This document shows, in pieces, positions 13,686-23,980 of a stretch of 64,000 bases of DNA; position 1 is the stretch's first letter, and every line of letters begins with the position of its first letter. The notes under the pieces were generated by a model. The model did no database searches, was not told where the DNA came from, and saw only the letters and a list, made by a program, of their open reading frames with translations. Source of the stretch: Margaritifera margaritifera (Eukaryota; Mollusca; Bivalvia; Unionida; Margaritiferidae); the NCBI GenBank assembly GCA_029931535.1, contig JAQPZY010000780.1, positions 310,001 through 374,000 on the forward strand, in the 5' to 3' direction. The position numbers and the translations under genes were made by a program.

Positions 13686-15234
13686 CCCTTTGACAGTGGG
13701 ATACGACTCCAGTCGTACTTTACCTTTGCCAGCAGGATACGACTCTGGTCGTATGTTCACTACATTTCGTTACCAACATTTGCAGACACGTGTTTAACTG
13801 TATAAAACGTCATCAGTTTACGTGTACTCTTTTGAAAAGAAGGAAATAAAGGTAGAAGGTACACAAATCATTAACAGAATGTCTTTAAAAGACCCCAAAA
13901 ACTGGTAAAAATTTGATTTCAAAATCGAGTTTTAACGTGCCGAGATAAAATATGGCGGTGATATTCTGAAGAGGGAATTGAAGAGTTATGTGCTTGCTGA
14001 AATAGTTAAAAATAAAGACGATTTCACGTGGAAAATTGACATTCTAGCCAGTGGGGATCGCTATCTTTACTTCTTCAAAATGAACGGCGCTGATGATAAC
14101 TGGTTATTTGAAAATTTGATTTCAAACACGACTTTTAATGTGTGGAGATCAACATGGCAGACAGCGCTGAAACAGCAATTTACGGCAGTGATGTGGATGC
14201 CGATTTTGATGAAAATATAGACAATTTTGTGGGGAAACTTTATGTTTTAAGCAGTGCATATCGTGAGCTTCACTTCGACGAAATGAACGGAGATGATGAG
14301 AACTGGTTAGTAGAAAATTTGATTTCAAAACTGAATTTTAACGTAATTCAAAATGGCGGACAGTACTGAAGCGGTCGTGATGCTGATACCGATTTTGATG
14401 AAAATTTAGAAAATTTTGTGGGGGAAAATTTATATTTTAGGCAGTGGGGATCGTTATCTTGGTTGCATCAAATGAACTGAGCTGATGATAAATAGTTAAT
14501 TGGTATTTTTGACTCGGATATTGACGATGATGAAGACGTGGATGCTTCTCAAGCTAAGTGGACATTTTGAGAACTTCACTTCTCATAAAGTTCGCACATA
14601 TACCGATGTTGAGTGTATGCATAATATTATGAAAATTTCCTGCATCCCTGGAAATGGACCAAAATACACCCAAAATAACTCTTATATTATTACATTAAAA
14701 TTTATTGTGGAATAAAAACACTGAACCAAAATGAAAAGCTTTGTCGACTTACCAGTAAGGATTATTCTGTTTTTTTGTTCTCCAATTCTCATGCGAGTAA
14801 ATTTAATAAAATTGTAATAACTTTAGATATTCTTGATGGTTTTTTTGACTATTTTGTCACCTTCTTAAATGGTATAAAATCCCCCCATTTCATACAATTA
14901 CATAGAGGAGGTAAAATGAATATTGCAGATAGGAAAATTGGATTGAAAGTAAGTTATTACAAAAAAAATGTATAGCATTTATTTTTGCTTACATAACTTT
15001 ACTTTTAACTGAAGTTTTACGTCTGAAAATTTTCAGTCAAGAAATATATGACCTTAAGGAAAATTTTATGCTTTTTAAAATGGTACACAACATTGAAAAA
15101 TAATTTCAAAAAATTGTCCTGTAAAGCCAGATTGACCAACGTCACTGCATTCTCTCATGCTGCATAAACCACCGACTGAAAAATTTCCAGTTCTATACAA
15201 CTGCCTGTCTGAATGGGCTTCAGTATGAAAAGGG
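13686..15234 (+). mobile_element. Candidate piggyBac-like relic
   Basis: The left end starts CCCTTTGACAGTGGG and the right end, read outward, starts CCCTTTTCATACTG. Both are flanked by CTAA (13,682-13,685 and 15,235-15,238), a one-base variant of the piggyBac TTAA target. The left end carries two copies of a 38-bp motif with the palindrome TACGACTCCAGTCGTA. Inside are three diverged direct repeats of about 198 bp (13,913-14,500), one reading MADSAETAIYGSDVDADFDE, an acidic start like those of piggyBac transposases. No DDD catalytic core was seen. The terminal match beyond CCCTTT is poor, so the family call is tentative. Confidence 0.42.
13913..14500 (+). repeat. Three ~198-bp direct repeats with short acidic ORFs
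   Basis: Each unit starts aaaatttgatttcaaa and contains an atggcgg/atggcagac segment, gatgccgattttgatgaaaa, aattttgtgggg, and ends atgaacggmgmtgatgataact. Translations share DADFDENIDNF and MNG-DD-NWL. The third unit has frame-breaking changes. The units lie inside the candidate piggyBac-like relic. Confidence 0.75.
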
Positions 15235-15238
15235 CTAA

Positions 15239-16628
15239 ATTAGAAAATGTCAGCATATAAATAAAAACACAAAAAAAAAGGGGATACATATACAATACAG
15301 AAAGGTTGGGAACCAATTTCCTATGTGGGCAGGGGTGCAGAATAAAATTCAGAATTTTTTAAAAATGCCATTAAAAATATTGTTAAAAATCATACCTTGC
15401 CAAAAAGAGTGAAAATTACAAAATTCAATGCCAACCATTCCATATTATATATCATAGGCACTTGTTTCTATCAGTAAAAAGTAGACAAAGTGTTGTCCTC
15501 CAGTGTTAAAGTAGAAAAGTCACAAACCAATGGAGAAACCTGGAAGTAAAATTGGCCATTAAAAAATCCATTCCGTAAGGTACTTGACTAGTACATTGGG
15601 GTGGTGGGTAAGGTTTGCAAGGTCTTATTTACAGTGGCACAAGTTACAAATGAATATATGCACAGATAGTACAAGACGACGAGCATGGAGTCATCGAAGG
15701 GTCATATTTTGAACAGCAATAGTTTACCTTGTATTAATTGGGAGTAGAGAATTTTGCCAGTTGTTTCCCCCCTTTTCACTGAAACAAGTGCCTGTGTTAT
15801 ATATACCGTATATATGACTTTTTCTTCTTTTTTCTCAGATATTGACATTTTCTTACAACAGGGATGGAGTTTTGAAGGCCTGTGGGCTCTTTCAACTCTC
15901 ACAAAATCCTTTATCCACAAAACAAGTTTTAACTCCACATTAGCCTCGAGCAACCACTTTTCGTGCACTTAACATGAATTTTAACGTGTTAGTTATAAAA
16001 TTGTGAGAATCTATTAAAAAAACCATAGAAAGTGTTCAACTATATCTAATTCATTTAAGTGTTAAAAAAATTTTGGCATTCATGTACATTAGTTCAGAAT
16101 TACAGTTTTTCCGAGTGTGTGTAATCTTGCTTATTTCAGGAAGTGGCATCCATGGTTCGTGACACTAACATAAAAAAATTGTGTGGCATATGACTGGAAT
16201 GTGCCAGTTAGGTCAAGGTATGGATATTATTAGTTTATAGTGTCTCCGTGTTTTTGAAAAAAAAATAAAAAAAATTTCAAAATGAATTTTTTTTCCCATT
16301 AATCCTATATGCAGTTTGTGCACTTACCTTACTGCTTGCTTGTTCTTTACAATATAAATACAAGACTCAATAGACAGACAGACAGAAATTTAAAAATAGA
16401 CTGGTGAATGGATACACATTTTCATTATGAAATAATACTGGAACGAAAAAGTCTGTAGTGAATATACATTTCGAGTGTAAATTTTTCTTAAGTTGTATAA
16501 GAACACCACATAATTAAAACCCAATATTTACATTGGCTATCACGTTGTATAAAGTCCCAATGTGGGTTTCCCTGTTGAAAATATGTAAACAAAGCCATCA
16601 TGTGATCGGCAACGCTATCTTTAGCATA
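15239..16628. other. Stretch with no recognised gene
   Basis: AT-rich sequence between two transposon relics. No splice-flanked coding frame and no repeat of note were seen. Confidence 0.5.
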
Positions 16629-17259
16629 TACAGTACTACCCACTTATATCGACATCACTTATGTCGACAAGCCGCCTATGTCGACAAAAAAGCAAAGTCC
16701 CGGTCCCTTGGTCTACTATTACTACCAAATTTGTCATGCTTATGTTGACGTCGAGATAAAAAATAAACATACATGTCGACAGAAGCCCTTGGTCCCAGCT
16801 TGAACAAATCCTTTGTTTTCTAATCATATATGTCGACAAGCTGCCAGTTCCGACCCATACTTTGTTCAACAATGAGTTGATCTTGCGCTGCCCATCTTTA
16901 ATTTTGCCACCGGATCACTTATGTCGACAAGCGGCCAGTTCCGACCTGCACTTTATTCAACAATTAGTTGATCTTGCCGCCAGGCTTTAATGTCTCGGTG
17001 GATTAAAAAATAGGCTTTTGTTTGGTCCTATAAACTTGGCCTCTCGCAGCGACTTAAATAACACATGTACCTTTCATCAAAGCAAGCCGGTTACAATGTT
17101 CAATAAAAACAATCCACCCTTCTTTAAAAAAAAATCATCATCAAACTTGAATAAAAGCAATGAAATCTGATCGATTGTTGCATTTTCCAAAGTGATCGGT
17201 GATTAAAACAAGTTTATTGTGCTGTGAAAGTTTCCTTTTTAACTTTATTTATGTTTACG

Positions 17260-17700
17260 ATGGCTACCAACGGCAATGTAAAACGCAGATTAAATTTACA
17301 GTAGTTAGAGTTTCCTTTGACCCTTCACACCCCATTTTTGATATTTGGACATTTTTGATATTTTTTGATATTTGTAGGGTCAGAGGAAACTCAGACTAAA
17401 TTTACAGACTCTGGAAACTAAATATCTGGCTGTTAAGGAAGTTGAAGGTGGGGCATCTCGCAAAGATGTCTGTGAAAACTTAAACATAACACCCTGTCAG
17501 GATGGATGATAAACCAACAAGTTGTTCTCCACCTTATTTTTTGTTATTTTTTTTTTACTGGTGGCGGACCAGTAAAAAAAAAAAAAAAAAAAGGAGGAGA
17601 AAAATGTGTTGGTCTAGATGGATGAAAGCTGCCGAGTCTATAAAGAAAGGCTACGTTGATGGTAAATTAATCATATCAGCCGCATATCTCTTGTTCAATT
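17260..17700 (+). pseudogene. Broken Tigger-like transposase N-terminus
   Basis: The ORF opens at 17,260, is interrupted by a 97-bp insertion at 17,302-17,398, resumes with the helix-turn-helix region through VCENLNITP, then breaks at a stop near 17,508. A further stretch (about 17,600-17,700) reads WMKAAESIKKGY, plausibly from just after the DNA-binding domain. Between them lies an inverted repeat, actgg-tggcgga-ccagt, extended by facing poly-T and poly-A. Confidence 0.75.
17302..17398. mobile_element. 97-bp MITE with 9-bp target duplication, nested in Tigger relic
   Basis: Ends TAGTTAGAGTTTCCTTTGAC and, on the opposite strand, TAGTCTGAGTTTCCTCTGAC form imperfect 22-bp inverted repeats. The element is flanked on both sides by AATTTACAG (17,293-17,301 and 17,399-17,407), a 9-bp direct duplication. 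Such length fits Mutator-like elements. It splits the transposase reading frame, so it inserted after the Tigger copy. Confidence 0.85.
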
Positions 17701-19092
17701 TTATGTACTTTTCACGATGACTTCCGTAAATAAATACATGTTTTCATTTCCCTGTGAATAGCCCCATCCCCTTGGTAGCCTCAGTTAGATGGGAACATGT
17801 ATTGTTTCAGGCTGACCAAAATCTAGGCCAATTTAAGTACATGTACATGTACTTTGCAGCATGTAAATAACTATGCAACCATGTGCTACTGGCGACAGTG
17901 ATTATCGTAGTGAATTGTGTAGACGTGTTAGATCAAATGAGGACAACTGTTTTTTATACATGTGTTTTCTATCAGGATGTGACCGAGGCATACATTTTCT
18001 AACATGAGACCCGTACACGAATTCATGGATTTTTCATATACATGCACTTAACGCATTGTAGATTTTATTATACAAAGGTAACCAAAATGTAATTTGTTAA
18101 TATAGAAGTGTATTTCACACTGATTTTGTCTTCATGTATTCAAAATTTCCATTGTTTGTTTTCTCAAAGTGTAAATCCTACTCACTGACGACTGGTCACC
18201 CCCACCCCCCAACACTTATCTCGACATCCGCTTATGTCTACAATATTTCCTCGGGCCCGAGGATGTCGACATAAACGGGTAGGACTGTAATAGAAAATTC
18301 AAGGCCAAAAAGTCCAACACAAATAAGGCATTAGTGAAAATATAGATTTTCATTACGATTTTTTTAAATTACATGAATTTGAAATTACCTTTTAGAATCT
18401 CATTTCGTCGGATTTTACTATGTAATTAAATACTCTGAATCTTGAAGAACGCTGGCGACACAGCTGATTACATTATTATCTCGAAACAAGCGCGTTTGAT
18501 CGCGAAAAACTTGGCGCACGATGGAAGGATCACAACGACATAGGGTGGTTGGACGAAATATAAATTTTTTTCAATAAAGTAAATAAGGTATCATTTTCCA
18601 CTTATTACGTTCTATAGATGATATTTGCTTATAAAAACAGAGTAAAAAAAAACACCCACCCACCCAATGAAGCTTGTTCGCAATACCACAGGAGTCAGAC
18701 GTTTTTATCAATAAAAGACGACGAAAATATGAAATAATCATTATCTATATTATTAATATACACGGCTGTATCAGGTTTTCGCACAATGATATTGATAAAA
18801 CGTAAGAATTCTGTAGCAATACATATAATCCAAGCAAAACCTGGGGTAACACTAACATTATCGTCATCATTACTTGTAGATACAGTACTGGAGCCGCGAA
18901 CTACAGTTTATCCAAACTTAAGAAATCGTGATCCGAACCTAAAGCGGCGATCAAAGTTCGATACATTAACTTGAGTATAAAGAAGAGTTTTGGATATTAG
19001 AATGATTCAATGACGTTTTACGTTTTCAGCTGAATCTGAGATAGGTAAGGATGGTTCAGAAAAGTTTAAGATCAAATGTGGATTATCCTCAC

Positions 19093-19160
19093 ATGTTATT
19101 TGGTCGTCTTGTCCCTCGTAGGATACAGGATAAAGGAAGTCTACGGACATCACTTCCGGT
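19093..19160 (-). promoter_or_regulatory. NACA: Candidate NACA promoter and 5' UTR exon (ETS site plus TOP-like start)
   Basis: On the minus strand ACCGGAAGTG (19,160-19,151), a consensus ETS/GABP site, lies 12 bases before CTTCCTTTA (from 19,139), a pyrimidine run like the 5'-TOP starts of translation-machinery mRNAs. A usable donor, AACAT|GTGAGG, follows at 19,093, giving a 47-base leader exon. The patch is richer in CpG than its AT-rich surroundings. NACA needs an upstream noncoding exon because its ATG sits one base after an acceptor. The distance to the coding exon is 10 kb, so the link is an inference; the site could also serve a plus-strand leader of the large gene starting at 23.9 kb. 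Confidence 0.33.
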
Positions 19161-19269
19161 GACCTACTTCGGCTCTTTCGAAAAGAGGTACATTTGTTAC
19201 CTCGCAGGTGATGGCGACATGACAACAATGTATACAAGTAAACAGTAGATTCACACCATATCACCGATA

Positions 19270-22200
19270 GAACTGGTTGATGAAAAGATGAATTAAGCGG
19301 TGTATTTAGAAGATAAACATATCCAGACGAGTTTGTAAATAGTAAGTAAGGTAAAAATTAACAAACAACTTGTGCATTTATGTATAATATATGGCAGCCT
19401 ACTTTGCACAGACTTGCATTCCATTACGACTCATTTGGCATTGCTTGACTTAAATTTCTGTGACAACTTGTAACTTTTGGTTTTGTAGCATTTGTATTCG
19501 TTTCCAACAAGAAAATAATTTCACATCTTTGTCAATATTTGTAGCTTTCAATGGTACTTTTATCTCTGTTAATTTTTTCTTCCATTTTTCTCATTTGCTA
19601 TTCATATACATCTATCATATATTATGATAATAGCTAGCGTAATACAGATTTTCCATAATGCATATTTTGGAAAATGTTTGTCAGCCAGAAGTTTGTCATG
19701 AAATAGAAAGACAGTTGAACTTCGGCAAAATAAATACAAAAATCTCAAATCAATTTGTCTTATTTAGATCTCTACTCGTTAGCAAAACAGTATGATGAAA
19801 CTAGATTACAAAACAGTGAAATAGTTTGAAATCCCCAAAACATGTTTTTTTTTTTTGGTTTTTACACACAGCACTCTAAGATAAAAAAAACTGGTAAATT
19901 TGCTTATAAAATGTAAGAATTGGTGAGTGAAAATAGTTAACTAGACTCTCTTGTGGCAGCATTCAGAAAATGACTTTCTAATTTCAAGTATACAACATGT
20001 TTTAGTTTTATACTGAAAACATTTTACAGATGCACTTTAATTCCATTTCTGTTGTGAGACTTCTGGTTCTTGCATTAAATTGCTATCTTTAGCACTATGT
20101 TGTATGCATTAGAACTGCACACAATAGCAGAGACATTATCACTGAATGCAGAAAACATTGTCCACCACTGTACAACCTTGCCAAGTGCAGTTGGTAAAAT
20201 GTTTGTAATCCCTAAATAATCAGTGAAATATCACACTGCTCAATTGCAGAATGGTTTGGTTTGATGTTTTGCAGCACAGTAACACATGCAGGTTGTTTAG
20301 TGCCAAGGGGATTGGAATAAAGTGCATTGCAGAGGGGCACACCAAGTTTGAACCTGTACCATTTTAGTTATGAGATTGGCATGCTAACCACTGAGTCTCT
20401 GTGGCTCCAAATTACAAAAAAATGTTTGGTAGTAATGTAGTAAGTGCTTGATTATCGTTGTTGATCCAGAAGTCACGCACTTGCATTATCATATTGAGCT
20501 TTGTAAATATTAATGAATATTACTGGTTTCATTATGTTCATGGCAAATCAACTGTGTGTGATTTTCATGCGCTTGCTCATTTTTAAGGGAGTAATAATTT
20601 CATTTTGAGGTGATTCATATCAAATTGTTTGTCCTGAAGGAAACACTGAGACAGATCTTGGTATATGTTAATAAAAATAACCTTGTGCTTTTCATAATTA
20701 CACTTTAATTTGCCTTAACTAAAAAATGTGCTTTTGGTCATTTTCAATCAATAATTTGCCACTAAACTGATATCTGCTCTCAATGTCTAAGGCAACCACA
20801 TTATTAGGGCTTGGCGATCTAAAATTTGAAGTAGCCACTAATATTTGTAGGTAGGTTGGCATATGGCAACTAAAGTTTCATAGTCACTTGGAGCACTGGT
20901 ACAAAAATGGACAATAAAAGAGAGTCAAGATATGTACCATCAGGGATTCCATTAAGAGATGTCCTGATGTATTTTATGCCCATCTTTTGCTCCAGAATGT
21001 CCAGAATTTTACCACTTGATGGCCTAGGGACCTCTCTTTCTTCTACTTTAATACCCAAATAATGAATCCCTGTTATCCCAACTATTCTGAACTTCAGTTT
21101 AACTCTGCCAACAGATCCAGTTAATTTGCGCCTATTGATGATTTACAATACCTAATAAAGAAACAGTGCCAACTTGCATGTCATTTCCTGCCTAGTCATC
21201 ACTACCATGTTAACCTGGAGTGGACACTGATAAGGGTATCACAAAGAAAAAGTTGTTAGTCATTCGTTTGGTCATATCTCGGCAAATTGTCCATAAAAAT
21301 TTATGTTTAGTTTTAGCCAGCCCTTATCTAGTGTCACTAGCACATAAGAGAATCACTGCCAGGTTGTTGCTAAAGAACCCATATATACTGGACCTCAGAG
21401 CTCAAACACCATATGCTGACATCTAAAGATGTCTATTTCACAACTGTACTGAGTGGCAGACTTCACAGAGTACAATGATAACTCGCAGCTTGGCTCACAC
21501 TGGCACTGCTCAGCCTGGTAGAAATACCATACAAACCCTTGAAAAAAACAAACTCACCAATTTTAAAAAGGAGTAGATCTTAAACTGTACAAGACTGTGT
21601 TAGTAAATTGTATGAAACTGCTGAGACAAACAATAAACATACTGAATAGACCTCTTAAAGTTGTCCTGAAACCAGTCTATGCTTTCATAACTACAAATGA
21701 TGTGTATACTTTATTAAGTATCATTAGTACAACTCTTTCAGTTATAAAAAAATCCTTATTCCAGTATCTCCATTTATATTCAGTATACTCTGTACATACC
21801 TATATATCAGTGGAGTGCTATAGAAAATCTGAAATTAACATGTTCTATACTGTCATGTCTAAATAGTCCTTAATCATAGAAACAGGATGCAATTCATACA
21901 TGCTATACAAATAATATTTGATTTGGTGTTTTGTTAAGGATAAAACATTTTCCCAAAAGCTGTCAAAATATTACTTAAACATGCATAAAAATAAAAAAAG
22001 ACTCTTTTTTGTTTGGAATATTGTTGTTTTACTATGCATTCTAATATCATTCTGTATGTAACAATGAATAAGATTGTATTCAATTTATAAACAAATTTTG
22101 GCAAGTGTTAAAATGGGAATTCCATACTTTAGATTTGGGCCTTAAAAATTGTTAACTGTGAGAGTCGAGGACTTAAAAAAATGAAAGATGAATAGTCATC
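19270..22200. other. Stretch with no recognised gene apart from one SINE
   Basis: AT-rich DNA between the candidate NACA promoter and the large plus-strand gene. A 5' UTR exon of that gene may be hidden here, but without a protein signal I cannot place it. Confidence 0.45.
20280..20408 (-). mobile_element. tRNA-derived SINE fragment
   Basis: The minus strand reads cagagactcagtggttagca (A-box-like), a CAT anticodon-like loop, then caggttcaaacttgg (B-box-like), followed by an agtgc...ccccttggcac body shared with the SINEs at 4.7 and 52.6 kb. Confidence 0.72.
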
Positions 22201-22206
22201 TGTGAC

Positions 22207-22316
22207 ACACAGTGTAGTATAGTTACCGTTGTTAATGATGAGAACACTTGTTGTCAGGCACAGTGTAGTATAGTTACCGTTGTTAATAATGAGAACACTT
22301 GTTGTCAGGCACAGTG
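22207..22316. repeat. 52-bp tandem duplication
   Basis: Two near-identical copies of cacagtgtagtatagttacc...gagaacacttgttgtcagg, differing at only a few positions. Confidence 0.9.
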
Positions 22317-22605
22317 TCAGTTAGTGACATCATGAGAAGTCAGTCAGCTGTGCTTGTCTTAGGCTTTGCCTATTTCATGTTATAATTTATAATAGAAATG
22401 CTAGAATTTGTTTCTTAGGTTAATTTAACCTGTTCCATTTTTTTTATTGATACGTAATGTGAATCCCAAAATATGAATAGTTTGAAAGATTCTTAAAAAC
22501 CAGCTATGGATTTTTAAAATCATTAGTTTTGCTTAAATTATTATATTGTATACATATTTGCAGAAAAAGCATGGACTATTTACGTTTAATGTTGTCCATC
22601 TATGC

Positions 22606-23655
22606 ATGTGTCCATTCATATTTAGTGTTAGATATTATCTCCTATTCATGCATCCATTCATATTTAGTGTTAGATATTATCTCCTATTCATGTGTCCATT
22701 CATATTTAGTGTTAGATATTATCTCCTATTCATGCATCCATTCATATTTAGTGTTAGATATTATCTCCTATTCATGTGTCCATTCATATTTAGTGTTAGA
22801 TATTATCTCCTATGCATGCATCCATTCATATTTAGTGTTAGATATTATCTCCTATTCATGTGTCCATTCATATTTAGTGTTAGATATTATCTCCTATTCA
22901 TGTGTCCATTCATATTTAGTGTTAGATATTATCTCCTATTCACGCATTCATTCATATTTAGTGTTAGATATTATCTCCTATTCATGCGTCCATTCATATT
23001 AGTGTTAGATATTATCTCCTATTCATGCGTCCATTCATATTTAGTGTTAGATATTATCTCCTATTCATGTGTCCATTCATATTTAGTGTTAGATATTATC
23101 TCCTATTCATGCATCCATTCATATTTAGTGTTAGATATTATCTCCTATTCATGCGTCCATTCATATTTAGTGTTAGATATTATCTCCTATTCATGCATCC
23201 ATTCATATTAGTGTTAGATATTATCTCCTATTCATGCGTCCATTCATATTTAGTGTTAGATATTATCTCCTATTCATGCATCCATTCATATTAGTGTTAG
23301 ATATTATCTCCTATTCATGCGTCCATTCATATTTAGTGTTAGATATTATCTCCTATTCATGTGTCCATTCATATTTAGTGTTAGATATTATCTCCTATTC
23401 ATGCATCCATTCATATTTAGTGTTAGATATTATCTCCTATTCATGTGTCCATTCATATTTAGTGTTAGATATTATCTCCTATTCATGCATCCATTCATAT
23501 TTAGTGTTAGATATTATCTCCTATTCATGTGTCCATTCATATTTAGTGTTAGATATTATCTCCTATTCATGTGTCCATTCATATTTAGTGTTAGATATTA
23601 TCTCCTATTCATGCATCCATTCATATTTAGTGTTAGATATTATTTCCTATTCACT
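22606..23655. repeat. 42-bp minisatellite, 25 copies, upstream of the DZANK1-annexin gene
   Basis: The unit is tccattcatatttagtgtta followed by gatattatctcctattcatg and a variable dinucleotide. I count 25 units, three of them 41 bp because one T is missing. Because 42 is divisible by 3 and the unit lacks stops in two frames, long meaningless ORFs cross it. The variable dinucleotide is CG, TG or CA. The array ends about 215 bp before the start codon of the next gene. Confidence 0.97.
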
Positions 23656-23868
23656 TAGAGATATAGACTAGACAATTTGTGGGATCAATAAGAGAAATGG
23701 TTAAAATGTAAACATGAGTTTTATCTGTTTCCTGGGAAAGGTATTAGGGGTGGGGTGATATGATGGTGGACAAATTCTTTAAAATAATATTTATATGGAA
23801 TATGTTGCTCTGCTGCACAGGTATAAGTTCATCTCTTTGGTTCTTTTCACTAAGGTCAATTGGACACG

Positions 23869-23980
23869 ATGCCAAGTGCAGGTGCTGTATTTCCTCCTCT
23901 GATCACACCCATCAGAAAACATGTTGTGGGGCTTGCAACAAATCGCATTGATACAAGTACTCTCATAGAAATTGCCACAG
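23869..23980 (+). CDS. Exon 1: start of DZANK1-like domain
   Basis: Start ATG at 23,869; an in-frame TAA at 23,851 prevents extension upstream in genomic DNA, and acceptor-like sites at 23,820 and 23,854 suggest a spliced 5' UTR. The reading [15 protein letters not shown]...[13 protein letters not shown] follows the DZANK1 N-terminus (P-x-I-x-P near the start, then E/R-ID-x-x-TL-E). Ends ATT GCC ACA G|GTAATG, one base into a codon. The exon end and donor form the unit of a 48-bp tandem array downstream. Confidence 0.78.

Larger units (their letters stand above)
16631..18287 (+). mobile_element. Tigger/pogo-like DNA transposon relic
   Basis: The terminal inverted repeats are CAGTACTACCCACTTATATC at the left and, read inward from the right, CAGTCCTACCCGTTTATGTC, flanked by TA (16,629-16,630 and 18,288-18,289), as in the Tc1/mariner superfamily. 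The terminal motif atgtcgacaa recurs inside, with a duplicated stretch at 16,828-16,990. From the ATG at 17,260 the reading MATNGNVKRRLNLQ, then TLETKYLAVKEVEGGASRKD after an insertion, is a CENP-B/Psq-type helix-turn-helix start as in Tigger transposases. A second fragment, WMKAAESIKKGYVDG, follows after a stop and a poly-A tract. No DDE core remains, so it is non-autonomous. Confidence 0.82.

Noticed and set aside
20280..20408. Functional tRNA gene
   Set aside because: A- and B-box-like motifs are present but the stems do not pair and a SINE body follows; the same head occurs at 4.7 and 52.6 kb.
22606..23655. CRISPR-like repeat array
   Set aside because: Units are head-to-tail without unique spacers, and the sequence is eukaryotic.
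22529..23671. Long ORFs of up to 221 aa across the 42-bp array
   Set aside because: The unit length is a multiple of 3 without stops in two frames, so ORFs arise automatically. Variation is at a CpG site, not at codon third positions.
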